DNA from: Brachypodius melanocephalos
Lineage: Eukaryota; Chordata; Aves; Passeriformes; Pycnonotidae
Direction: 5' to 3'
Assembly: GCA_013398615.1 (NCBI GenBank)
Contig: VZSR01000479.1
Coordinates: 5,555,105 to 5,619,104 of the forward strand
Length of the DNA stretch: 64,000 nucleotides
Part shown: positions 34,737 through 46,700 of the stretch, in pieces
Layout of the letters: each line of letters opens with the position of its first letter
Numbering within the stretch: position 1 is the stretch's first letter
The notes under the pieces: generated by a model
What the model saw: the letters and a program-made list of their open reading frames with translations, nothing else
Database searches by the model: none
Told to the model about the DNA's origin: nothing
Made by a program: the position numbers and the translations under genes

Positions 34737-37543
34737 CTTTGAAATACAGGAACACAGCACAGCACAGTTAACAATTAGTTAACTGATAGTTAACAATTAG
34801 TTCATTGTTTTAACACTTGCATGTTTGCAACTACTATGTTTGATTTACAGTTAGGCAAGAACATGCTGATATTACATCCCATGCTTGTAGTTGGATTTTT
34901 TTCCATAAAATTTGTAATCCTTTAAGGAATCTCAATGGAATGTAGACCTAAGCTGGATGGTAATGTTTCTAGATTAGGGTCATTTCACAGAAGAAACATG
35001 CTTTAAAAATACAAAAATTCAAAAAACATATCACAGGTCCTAGAATGCAAACCTACTCTTGTTCTGAGTTGTGTTTTCTGTTAAGGGGTTTTTTACCAGG
35101 CATAAGCAGATGAGTAGGATCAGACTGGTCACAATTCTCCACATGGATATGGGAGATAATGCCAGGATACACTTTTTGCATTGGCAGCATTCTCCCGAGT
35201 CTTTGCCCTCTCTGGATCTGGCCGTGGTAGCGGATGGGGTGAATGCAGACGAGCTTCACACAGTAACCTGGGAGAGACAGGAGAGGAAACGAGGTCAGGA
35301 AACATCAGCTGCCTCTGCTCCTGGGGTGAGCAAGAAGCATTCCCTGCCAGCCTCTTACTGGAGACTGTTAGGATGAAGCAGAAATGTAGTTAAGGTACCA
35401 ACAATGGTGAAATCAAAATTACTATATTTGCCAGGGCAAAAAGGAAAAAAGGGAGTCGGAAAATAGAGACAGGAAAACATCCTCTCAGCAAAACTGAGGA
35501 TGTATTTCCGGTTCTTTATTTTTACTGTTTCCTATTTTTTGATTTGGGGTTGTTATTTTCCTGCTACCTGTTTTTCAGCTCCTTTCTTCCCTCCTCTCCC
35601 AGAAAAGCATAGGAAAGGACTACATCCTGCTACTGCTGCCTTCCAATAATTCAGCGTACTAGAGAGGATGTAAGATTAATCAACACCGTGCTTGAATTGG
35701 AGAACCACAGAAACCTTGCTTAAGTAAATGAAGTGATTACTTGTGCACACCTCAGAGCACACCTTCTGTTAATTACTTGCCTGATCCCCTGATTTGGACT
35801 CCATCATCAATGGCATTTCCATTGTGGAAGAAGCGGATGGGTCCCGAGAGCTGCCCGCTGAAAGGAGCGTACACCGTGGCTCCGTCAGAACAGATCACAT
35901 CCACACCTGCATGCTTGTGCTTTTCTTTGCCACTGTGCCTGCAGGCAGAAATACATCATTAGGGACATCTCTCAGGGTTAATGTACCAATTGGTCACTTA
36001 ATGCAGGATGATAGCTGAAGCTTGTCTAACAAAAATTTTTTTTACCTGCAATGAAATTGGACAGAAGTAGCAGGTTTGAAGCATTTTTTGGATGTTGTTG
36101 CAAATTGTTCATGTTACTCTGACCTTCTTTAGAGTGGGATGAAATTTTAAATTTAAGCTTATTTTTTATTTTCACAGGTTCATGGGATATTTCAAACTGT
36201 TATAGAAAAGTACCATTTTTTTTAAACCCCTAAAAAACGTCTGTGCCGTGTAAAATAGAATCTTGGCTTGCATTTTCTCACTTAGAAATTTGGAAGTTGC
36301 ATGATGAAAATGGACACTTATAGACCCTGGGGAAAAGATGGCAAGAAAATGCAGGAGTCACTCTACATATAAAAGCCTTTTTTCAGAGGAATATAACCTG
36401 TTATTGTATGTTGTATGTTGTACTTAAAGACAGTGATGCTAACAGATTTTTGGTTTGTGTAATTGAATCTACTCAGCTTCCTGTCAACTGTTGCTGAGTG
36501 TTAGTTAAATTTCTGGAGTATAAGCAACAAGGGTAAATGACACAAATCCTTGAAATACTTCCATTTCCTTTACTGTCTGTAATTCATGTAACAGCCCTGC
36601 TCCTCCAGCCCTGCATCTGTTGTCAGCAGTGGTATCACTGTGTAAGATTGCCAAGGAACAGCCCAGAAATCAGGAAGAGATCCTGCAGACAACAGTATTC
36701 TGAGTGTCAGCTCTGTGTAACTGCACTCTTTCTCCTGCCTGATCACTTAATTTAGGAAAGCAAAGTGCTCCCTGGTGCCCAGGCAGCTGTGTTACCTGTC
36801 AGCACCGAAATTCCCGCAGCCGTATCGGTCGCAGCCGCGGATCTGGTTGGTGGGGTTCCCGCTGCACAGCTGTGCCCAGTGTTGGTGCTGTTGTTGGGGT
36901 GGGTGTGCATCCAGCTGCTTGATGAAAGCTTCACGTGGAAAAGAGGAAAAACAGGGAAAATTCAGCCATGTTCTTAGTCCAGTCCAACAGAAAGTGTTCG
37001 GGTACAAAATAGAGTGTTTAAAGTGAAAGACATGAGCTTGAAGGAGTTTGTCATTTCAGAAACTGTAGGTAAAAGGACATTATACAACCTGCTGTAAAGA
37101 CTTGGTCCATTTTTTCTTGTCTTACTTTAAAGTGTATACACCAAAAAGAAAGCAAAGCTATAGATAAAAATATTTAAAAATAGTTGGTGAAATAATCTAC
37201 TTTTACTTTCTAATGGTGCTGGGTTGGTGGTTGGACTTGATGATCTTAGACGTCTTTTCAAACCTTAATGATTTTATGATTCTTTCTGAAACCTCCAGTT
37301 ACTTCAATATACATGTCTTAATGCACACCTAATTCCATATTTTATAATAATCATAACTGTCCACATTACCATAATTCTTCATATAAGTAGAGGGAAAAAA
37401 ACCTCAGCATTATTAATGTTCAAGTGAATTTCAATAATTCATTATTGTCTGCCTAATCCCCATCAAGCCCAGCTGCATTACAGCAATTTCAACTCACCAG
37501 TGGACACCAAGCTGACCAGAGTGACCAGACTGAGAGCTGGCAT
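33440..37543 (-). CDS. LECT2: two-domain LECT2 / MIM-1 (myeloid protein 1), seven coding exons, 319 aa
   Basis: Secreted protein with two LECT2 modules of the M23-peptidase-like zinc fold. Mammalian LECT2 is a single-module hepatokine and neutrophil chemotactic factor; the chicken two-module form, MIM-1, is a granule protein of promyelocytes. Exons (high to low): 37543-37498, 36928-36796, 35938-35781, 35267-35097, 34736-34622, 34173-34022 and 33624-33440, closing in frame at TGA 33442-33440. Residues 1-16 are a signal peptide. Module 1 covers about 33-169, module 2 about 181-319. Expected zinc ligands are H69, D73 and H154 in module 1, and H215, D219 and H300 in module 2. Each module has the GCD(R/K)YGCG motif and the HIH(V/I)ENCD motif. 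Intron 3 uses a GC donor. The gene is convergent with FBXL21, as expected from vertebrate synteny. The symbol MIM1 is also used in birds. Confidence 0.93.
34349..34505 (-). mobile_element. degraded CR1 3' fragment in LECT2 intron 6
   Basis: The + strand 'acagagtcacagaaagtttgg', then 'aaggacatcaagtccaacc', is a diverged inverse CR1 tail. It lies between exons 5 and 6 (intron 5 when counted from exon 5) of the reverse-strand gene. Boundaries are approximate. Confidence 0.6.
34766..34802. repeat. paired agttaacaattagtt repeats in LECT2 intron 4
   Basis: The 15-mer agttaacaattagtt occurs at 34766-34780 and again at 34788-34802, a 22-bp period. The GTTAAC half-sites resemble HNF1 half-sites. LECT2 is a liver gene in mammals, so a hepatic element is possible, but AT-rich chance repeats are equally likely. 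Confidence 0.6.
35097..36928 (-). repeat. LECT2 module 1 (exons 2-4), tandem copy
   Basis: Exons of 133, 158 and 171 coding nt encode residues 16-169. Sequence and splice phases match exons 5-7. Exon 2 additionally carries a His/Gln/Pro-rich stretch (residues 24-32, HPPQQQHQH) with no counterpart in module 2. Confidence 0.88.
37208..37285 (+). mobile_element. CR1 3' terminus in LECT2 intron 1
   Basis: Forward CR1 end: 'ggttggtggttggacttgat', 'gatcttagacgtcttttcaa', 'accttaatgattttatgatt'. It is antisense to the LECT2 transcript. Confidence 0.85.
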
Positions 37544-37599
37544 TTTGGGGCCGTGTCACCCGTGTTCTTTGATCCAGTCAAAGACGTTGAACAGCTGCC

Positions 37600-37740
37600 A
37601 CTAGAGGTATTTATGTGCTTTTCAAAGCCCAAGTCCACTGTCTTGGCCAATCAGTCTTGAGCAAAGTATTACAGCTCCAAGCAGGTGGTGTTGTCATACT
37701 GGGCACTGTGGAGGTCTGCAGGCTCTAACAGTTGTTAAAG
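37600..37740 (-). promoter_or_regulatory. putative LECT2/MIM-1 promoter with TATA, CCAAT, C/EBP-like and Myb-like sites
   Basis: On the reverse strand: CATAAATA at 37615-37608, 65 bases before the ATG; an inverted CCAAT box (ATTGG) at 37651-37647; TTGCTCAA at 37664-37657, close to the C/EBP consensus; CAACTG at 37734-37729, matching the Myb core YAACKG. Chicken mim-1 is a classic target of Myb with C/EBP (NF-M). That these copies function is inference. Confidence 0.5.
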
Positions 37741-40305
37741 CTGGTTGGGAAAGATGGATAAAATAATTGGGTTCTTAGCACATAGTAACAGATGGAAATG
37801 AACAACCCCACATTTCAGGAAACTCTGGTTGAGATGTTTCTTAACACATTTTCTTCCCCATCCTGAAGTAAGGGCACATTTAGGCCAAAAGTGGTAGGAA
37901 CCACAGAGGATTGAGCTGGAGGGAAAAGGTGGTCAAAGCTCCAGAGTGGATGTCACCAGTTTGTCCTTTGCTGCTCATTCCTCCCTGGGTGTTTGTGCCC
38001 ACCAGAGCTTTGTGACTGAGAACACAGGAAGCGTTTGGTGTTCATGAGTATTCACTTACACAGAGAAAAATAGATGCTTTTGCATAGAATTTTTTTTTTT
38101 TTCTGGTTCAGCTGAAATTGTCAATTATTTCATTTAAAGGCATGAAGTCTTTTCACTGAAACCCTGTTTTTACAGTGTAATACTTACTAAAACATCTTCA
38201 AGTTTTGAAACAACAGTGGCGAACCCACGTTGCATAGGCAAAACTGACCTGGAGTTCAATAATTCTAGGTTTTAAAATGATGCCTTTAGTATCTTGATTT
38301 CAGCTATTGAACTATAAAGCAGACTCCTTTGTATCTCTGGTAATCCTTCAGTTTGGTTTTTCTGCACTGCTTACAGAAAAGTGTTAGATTTTCTTTACAG
38401 ACGTGTCTTAGATAATACGAAATTTAAATGAGTCATCGCGCTTTCACATAAATTATTTGATATTTCAAGTTACAGAAAACTCTGGAAGTCCCACAGATTT
38501 TATTCAGAGAAGCAGCAGACGTGCCTCTGCCCCACTTCTGGTTTGCAAAAGCATCTGTACATTGTGTTTTCTGAAAACCTCCATGGAACAAGCAGTTGGA
38601 GACAAATTTTTCACTTGTGTTTCCAAGCTTTTCTTTACAGCCAATACTTGATCCCCAAACAATCTTTTAGCCCTCCCTGAGGTTATGACAAGTGGTTTGG
38701 CTAGTTTTATCCCTGCTGCTCTCTTCTCCATCCTGCCAGGAAGAACTGCTGGTTTCCACACTCATAACCACCAAACAGATATTTATGTGAAAGCTGTGTC
38801 CCTTCAGTCCAGTTTGGATGGGGCTTTTGATTTTAATTTGCTTAATATAATGGAGTCTTGGCTGACAAGTGACACAATGTGCTGGTAAGGCTTCTCGGTG
38901 GAACCTTTCAGTGGAACCTCAGTGGAAGTGGAAGTATTTAGGGTTTGGGAATGCTGCTTATCCCTGGACTGAGAGATGGAGTGCGTGACTTTGTGTGATC
39001 CTTGCCAGAAACAACCATCATTGCTTATTCTCCTTCATTTGACACAGCTCTCCTTAACAGCAGGAGTCAGCAGGGGAGGTGGTATGGGTGGCATTTTCAA
39101 TGAAGATTTCATAGCAGAGGGGTTGTAAAGTGTTTCTGAGCTTAGCTGGCTCTGTACTGGCTGCTGGAAGCTTTTTTCCCAATGCAATCAAAATCATTTA
39201 AAAATAAAGACTTTTTTCAGGGGATGACTGGCCGTTCCCATTTGAGGGGTGTCCAGAGGGATTTCTGCAATAATGATCTCTCTCAACCAGGTTTTATTTC
39301 TGATTTATTCCAGTTTGCAGTGGGAGAGTTTTAAATACCTCATTAGATAGCTTGAGCCTGGGGCAGACCTGCCTTGAAAAGCTACTGATATTTATAGACT
39401 CCTGTGAACTCACATGCTCCAAATTTTACCAAGGAAAGAATTGCAGTGCTTCAATTTGCTCTACAAAGTCTCATGAAGGAAAGGTTTGGTGTAAAGCCAG
39501 CCAAGCTGGTAGGCACGAGAAGGGGAGGTGTTGTGGGTGCACAGACACTGAAGAAGCTTTTCCTTGAGTCCTGTTTTGCAGTCTGGTGCTTTGGAAAATG
39601 GCTCTAAGCTGCCTGCTCTTTGCAATTTTTTTCCCATCTCTCCTGTGTGCAGGGCTGACTCCAAATTGCTCATAATCGTGTACATTTATTTTTATTTCTT
39701 CTCTGTAAGAGATCCTAACAGCATCGTATCTTGCTCTGGTCTTCCAAAGACACATCAAAATGCCATTGCTGCTGCAATATATCTAATGCACTTGTGGTAC
39801 TCTTAATAAAACAGCTTTCAAGTGTAGGATGATGCATTTGGGATGTCTCAGTGCCTTCCCCAACTTTCCTGGGGGAGCTGTCAGGTGCAGACCCCTGACC
39901 TTGGGCATGAGGAAGGTCAGAACTGAAGCTGGAGGGATTTTTGTGTTGGCCACCCAAGATGTTGAATTAACAGTTGGTAGGTGCCGTTGTGAAAGACAAG
40001 GATTGCCCACTTAGCACCCAGTAACAGAAGGATATGGAACAACCCCTGGCATTGCACACCCTGGGAGCTGCAGTTGCACCATTTCCTTCCCTGTGGTGGC
40101 AAGTGGGCACAAAGATGGAGGGGAGCCAGGTGGGTTAAATTGGGAAATGCTGATTCCTTTTTTTGCACGGGGTGTGAGGTCCCCATTTCTCCCCTCTGAT
40201 GTCAGTAGTAACTTGAGTGGCTGTGTAAGAAAACCCTTCAAGGTCTTCTGATGGACTAAGGAATTGCTCAGCAGGCAAATGGGAGTGTCTGGGCTGATAT
40301 CAGTG
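37741..40305. other. intergenic beyond the LECT2 5' end
   Basis: Unique-looking sequence with no recognised exon or RNA gene. Two opposed frames near 39400-40240 have no family features. Confidence 0.35.
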
Positions 40306-40775
40306 AATCACAGAATAAGAGACTGGTTTGGGTTGGAAGGGAACTCCAAAAACATCCCATTCCAACCCCCTACCGTGTACAGGGACCCCTTCCACCAGAC
40401 CAGGTGCTCCAAGCCCCATCCAACCTGCCTTGGACACTTCCAAGGATGGGGCAGCCACAGATTCTCTGGGCAGCCTGTGCCAGGTCCTCACCACTGTCAC
40501 CACAGGGAAGAATTTCTTCCCAATAACCCATCCAACCCTGCACCCTCTGGCAGTGGAAGTCATTCTCCTTTGTCCTGCCACTCCAGGCCCTTGTCCAAAG
40601 TCCCTCTCCAGCTCTCTGGAGCTCCTTTAGGAACTGGAAGAGACTCTTAGGTCTCCCTGGAGCCTTCTCTTCTCCAGGTGAACACCCCCAGCTGTCCCAG
40701 CCTGGCTCCAGAGCAGAGGGGTTCCAGCCCTGGGAGCATCTCCAGGGCCTGCTCTGGACTTGCTCTAACAGGTCC
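40306..40775 (-). mobile_element. CR1 LINE 3' fragment, about 470 bp
   Basis: The + strand is a clear inverse CR1: 'gaatcacagaataag', 'ggtttgggttggaagggaac', 'ggatggggcagccacagatt', 'aagaatttcttccc', then the 'ggagccttctcttctccagg' and 'cagcctggctccagagcag' blocks. The 5' end is truncated. The frames of 93-141 aa here are by-products. Confidence 0.92.
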
Positions 40776-43700
40776 TCTGATGTTGAGAACCCCAACAGGC
40801 AGAGAAGGGGTTAAGGCTGATGCTGTCCTGAAGAAATCCCTCCCTTGCTGTTCAGCCTTTCCAAGCTATCCTGATTCTGCCCTGTAAATGGTGCCACATT
40901 CCAGGGGTATAAACTGCCAGTTACCAGGGCTTTGGGTGGTACCTGCCATGCATGTGTCCATAAACCTTGCAAACATTAGACTAGTCCCCCTTAACTTATT
41001 AATTATCTTAACATCATCTCCTAATAAATAAAGTTACATCGTAGAAGAATGGAATAATTTTTTTTTTTTTAGGAAAAAAACCCAGAAAACTGAGATATGC
41101 CTGGGCAATGGTAGTGGTGCCTTTGGGCAGAAACATCAGCAAAGCCAGGGCCAGACCCATGAGCCAGAGCAAATCTACCCCCACACCAAACCCTGTGACC
41201 TCCTTCCAGCTGTGCTGCCTCCCACTTCTGCTTGCCCACAAGTGAGGGCTGGTTTCTCCACTGTTTCCTTTACACAGTTGGATTCAACCAACGTCCAAAA
41301 ATTGATAAAGTCCTTCCTCTTTGCTATCTCTGAAGGGCTGCTCCCCAGTGGACTGGATAAATGAGTGCTGAGCGTTTTATTTCTTGGTCATTTTACAACT
41401 GTAGGTTTGCCAGGTTTGTTGGCAAGTGATTGGAAAGGTAAATCACTTTCCTATATCTTACCTTTGGCTTGGTCCTTCTTGGCTAGCCCAGTGTTTCATG
41501 TGCTAACAAGTCAGTGCTGAGCACCCACCTTCCAGCTGAGCTGTGGACTGTAGGTTATTAAAAAACCCTAAAAGCTGTTTCTCTGAAAAATGAATTATAT
41601 TCTATGTGCTAATCATTATAAAGTGAGATATGTTTCAAGAATGACTGTAGAAGAATTTACTCATGCCACTTGCAGCGCAAGCTTTTGTGCTAAAAATCCA
41701 GTGGGCACAACATAAAACAGATCACACAGGCTGATAATTCCAGCTTCTGATGGCTGAAATGAGAGGAATTTCGCCCCAGCGATTGCCTGAGCCCTGCGCA
41801 CAGGGCTGGGGCTGTAGTTCTGGTGGAATATCAGCAGGCAGCGCTCCCTGACCAGCAAAGGGCAGGGCTGTGCCTGCCGTGCCCAGCAGATACCAGGCTG
41901 TGCCAGATGAGAGCATCCTCCCCTTTTGGCTAAGGATGAGCTGAAGACGAAGATGAAGTTGTGCTACAGCACAATTCTGATTGAAGGATCCCTCTCAAAT
42001 TTATTTGCCTTTATTAACAAACATGCCTCTAGCGTGAGCTAGACTGGTTTCAGTAGGACTAAAGAATACAAAATGTCTTTTTGCTACCTATGTTCTATCT
42101 GCTGCGGAGGAGAAAGCTTCAGCTGAATCCTCCAAGAGTCCCTTAAGGCTTGAGGAAACAGAGGGACATGGCATAGATTTGGGTTGCAGTTTTAGGCAGT
42201 TAGTCTGGGACCCTTTGATAACAAACTTATTTAAAAAAAGAGAAATGAATCTCTGCAGAAACAGAAGCAAAGCAAATCTGTATGGCTGAGTTTGCCAGCT
42301 TTCTGCTCAAAAGCCAAATTATCCCTGTTTCTTCCCCCATCACCCCCTCTCCTCACCTTAAATATTTCAAGAACTGTGTATTTTACCAGCTCTTTATTTG
42401 CCTCCCAGAGTCAGCTACACATTGTATTTTCTCTTCCTCTAGACCCAGTTAATTTTTAATAGACTGAGAAGATAAAACTGGATTTCCTCATACTGTTTGC
42501 CCCAACTGGTCTGTAACCTGAAACAGAAAGTGATATTTACTTGTTCTGCTCTGCTACTGGGTAACAGCCCCTGCTAAAACTGGAAGGTTTTATGTAGAAG
42601 CATCCCTGTGCTGCTGGAAAAACTCTGATTAATGGATCCCTGAAAATGCCTGAGAAACCAATCTGTGGGACACACTGGAAAAGTGCCGAGCTGTGGTCAT
42701 TAATGTACAGGTGAAAATGTTACTCTTGGAGGAGCAAAGCTGGGATGTTGATGGGGGCTCAGAGCCCCGCTCAATCACAAAAGTCATCTCAGTTCTCATT
42801 AGGGTTTGCATGGAGACGTGGGGGTTTGAGTGGGTTCTTCTCTTTTCAAATATAAGTTGATAACTGTGTTAGAACATGGAATTTTAAACAAGTGAATCGT
42901 GGGTGGGAGTCTTTCTTTCTTGAGGGCAACCAACTTCATGATAAAAACTTAAAAACATTTGTCAACCCGGATAACACTGGAGACTTTTGCTGAAATATAA
43001 GCAAAAAAGAAGGAGAAGAAGGGAAAGTGTTGGGGTTTTTTTCACAATAAATTTTCACAGCTCAATTGTACTGACTTGCCTTCAATGTCTGGTCACTGTC
43101 TGCCTCTGCAGGTGGGGCTGAATATTTATGTGGACATGTTGATTTTTCATTCACAGCAAAATTAAAGTGGTTCCTGGGGAGGGTGAGTAAGACATAGCAG
43201 GTTAAGCACCTCTCACAGGTGCAGCAAATACCCTCCTGTAGTTAGAAGAAATAAAGGTGCTGCCAGGGCACACACAGCCCCCACAGGAGCTGCTTCCCTG
43301 CTTCTCCAGGAGCTCCGGGAAGTAGGTGAGCCTGCAGCCCTTGCAGAGCACTTTAGCCCTTGACACTCCCAGTAGCATGCTGGCAGCCTTGGCCTGAGAA
43401 GCCCTGTCCTGTTAACAAGAGCTTGTTGTCCCAGGAAAGTCTTCAGCTGATTTACTAATGGAAAGAAATGCCTCACTTGGACAAAAAGAAACCTAGGTGT
43501 GCCAAGGCAATCCTGAGGCAGGAGTCAGGGGAAAAGGAATGAGTTACTTCATCAGTGTTGTTTTATGGCTTTGGTGATGGGCCCCAGGGAAGATTCGGGT
43601 TTCAGCTTTATACAGGTTTGTTCTCCCCAGCTGCCTTAAAAAAGCAGAACCTAGCCCAAACTCTATGACAGCACCAAAGAAATTCAAAGCAATTTGTAGT

Positions 43701-46700
43701 GAAGCAGCCCTTTAATAATGTGATTTTCCATGTTTAAGCACAAATGACGTTTCTGGCTTATTAAAGAAATCTTCATTTTTGGCTGAAAGAAAGCAGTGAA
43801 ATCCAAGAGGAGTGAGCTGCAGCAGGGCTCAGCCTGCTGAGCACTGAGGATCCATCTCCTCCCCCCATCCTCCATCCCCACTGAATCAGCCCCCACCCAA
43901 AAGAGCAATCATGGACAGCTTTAAAGCAGGTGCTGTACCTCACTCTGAGTCTGGCCTTGCTCAGATAACCCCAGCATTTTGTTCATGGATACTTTTGAGG
44001 TGGAACAACTGCTCGAGGCTCAGTGGTTTCCACTCTGCTGGAGTGAGTACCTATGCCCAAACAGTGCCCCACAAGTGGGGGGCTGGAGGTTTGACCCTGA
44101 TGTGCAGCCCCTGCTCACAGGCTGGGACAGGATCTCTTAGGGCACAGTTCTGGATATGGATATGGAATATAACCCCTCAGTCACCCTTTGCATGGGCACC
44201 AGGACACTGATCTTCACTCCTTTCCTGTGGGGCCACTGCAGTCAATGGGTTTGATGTAAAACATCTTCACACAGAATCCTGTTAACATGGAGAGAGAGGG
44301 AGAAGCTTCCTCCTGTGAAATGGTTTCAAAGCCTGGCAAAGCTGTAACATTCAGTAGAAAAATACAAATGACAATAAAATGATAAGAGATTTAGCAGCAA
44401 TGCTTTAAGAATAAGCAAAGAGTTAACATTTGTGAGTGTGAAGAGCCCAGCAGGCACCATCCCCTTTGGGCTCTGGGAAGAGAAAGGGAAAATTATATGC
44501 TGGCACTGGAGGTCTGACCTAAAAGAGTGCAGGAAATCTCTAATGCCTTCCTTAAGAAAAAGAGCCCAGGTCCTAGGCAGTCTTCATTTATTTTATGAGT
44601 TGTGTATTCTCTGTGAAGTCAAAGGTGATTGCTTTAAAGACAGAAACATCTCTGGACATGCTCTGTACTGATCTTCAAGTAAAAGCCTTTTAAGAAATCA
44701 GCCATGCTGTTAGTAATCAATATGCCTCTGCTGATTCTTGCTTATTCAATCAACATGATTTCTTCAAGAAAATTTTTCCACAACCCTTGACCAGCTGATG
44801 CTGGGCTGGAGTTGGCTTCAGAGCCTGGTGGAGACCAGATGAGGTGTTCCAGCTCCAGACATCCCCCTGCAGACCAGCAGGATGAGAGGAGGCATCGTGC
44901 TGCTCCTGTCACCTGAGGGGTTTTAAGCCCTCCCTCTCTTCCCACACCCTGCTCTCTCCCTTTTGGATCCCTGAGTGATTTTTTTTTTTTTTCCTCAAAA
45001 AGAAACTCTCTTGGTGGACTGTTTTCCTGCTTGTCAGATATCATACATAGAGAGGGGAAAATCTATTTGACAGTAAAATTTTGAAACAAGATGTTTAGAC
45101 AGACTACATAGACAAAAAATATATGTAATAGCTACTTCTGTACACTGCTTCCCATGGCCAGGGCTCAGCTAAACCAAGCCAGATTACATTGCACCATCCT
45201 AAACTCATTCTGTTAATTACAGATTTTGTTTGAGAGATCAAAGAGGAGAAAAGAATGGGTGAAGTAATTTTGTATGTTTCCTCAGAAAATGAGCGTGTTT
45301 TTTCCTAATTCTGTTAATAAATATCCTGAGGGCCAATTCTTCTCAGTTTCTTGTTGCACTCAGTTTAAAATGGTGGAGGTGAATGCACAGTGGTGAGAGG
45401 CCACAGGGAAACCCACCAGCTTCAAGGGCATCCTTCAAACACAACAGCAAGGTCCCCAGCCCATGACAACTCTGATAGTATGTATGTGTGAAGGGGAAAA
45501 ACACCAAAAAAAACCCCAAACACTGCATCTCTGTAGGCTTTGCAGGTCGCCCTGCGGGGCAGGAATGCCCACTGCTCTGTATTTGGGGCTTGCACCAGGA
45601 AGGGAGGGTGCCTTGCTGGCAAAGGGGTGAATAAGGAGCAAAGTGGTGAGCTGCTCATGTGCAAGTAAGCACCACAGAGCAATCAAATCAAATGTAATTC
45701 AAGAAAGATTAAATTTAAAAGACAATGGCATTAAATTCTAGCTCTAAAACTCATAAAACTCTCTAAAAGCAATTTCCAAAATTGTAAGCATGCTGAGATC
45801 TAATAAAGTTCTCACTAAAGAGGAAGTGCTTGACTCAGTCTGTCACTTAGCAATAGGAGAATTGTTTTCCCCTGTTATGGAAGGGATGCAAATAGCTATA
45901 ATAGTTTCCTTTCTGTTTTACCAAGTACCAAGGCATGATTAAAGTGGTTGGCAATGCTCTAAGGGCTGTGAATCCCCAACTTATGCTAAAAATGCTCTTT
46001 TGCTAAGACAGGTGTCTGAAAACTCACAGCCTGTTCTGGCCTGTGACCCAACATACCAGATCCTCCTTGTTTTCTTCTATTCACCAGCCAGTACAGCCTG
46101 ATAGACCTCAATGTGCTTAAACAGAGACTCAAACAGAGGAAATCCATGGCTATGGATAGACTGCAGCGAGGGAGAGAGGCTGGTTTGCTTTCCTGAATGC
46201 CAGGGTTTGGAAATATCCAGGTTTTGCAAGATTCTACTTTAATTTCTTACAGGAAATAAACCCTGGGGCACAGTACTGCAGATGCCTGTTAGCAATGTCT
46301 TATTTTTCCTCTATTTTTTGGTGACTAATGCCACATGAACCATATGAGATGACAAGCTGTAATCCCACGTGCCAGCACACTTTCCCTCTAACTTGTGTTG
46401 CTTCTATTTCCTAGAGGCTACAGAATGCATAAAAGAGGGCCTGAGTTAGTGTTAAAAAAACCCAAACAAACCAACAAACAAAACCAAAACCAAAAACAAC
46501 AAACAAAAGCTGTCTATGGGGATAACAACGTATTGTTCCTTTTAATTATGCTTATAAAAATAATAATTTGGATTAACTAGAGGACTTTGTGTTGTCTAAA
46601 GGCATCTTTTGCCTCCCCTTCTCTGACAACATCTTGGACCTTCAAATAAAATAGGACATACTTAAACATCAAAAAGTCTTTTAAAAATGATTTTTCAAAG

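Noticed and set aside
35775..35776. GT donor for LECT2 intron 3
   Set aside because: Using it adds 4 nt and breaks the frame into exon 4; the GC donor keeps the frame and matches the duplicate exon boundary.
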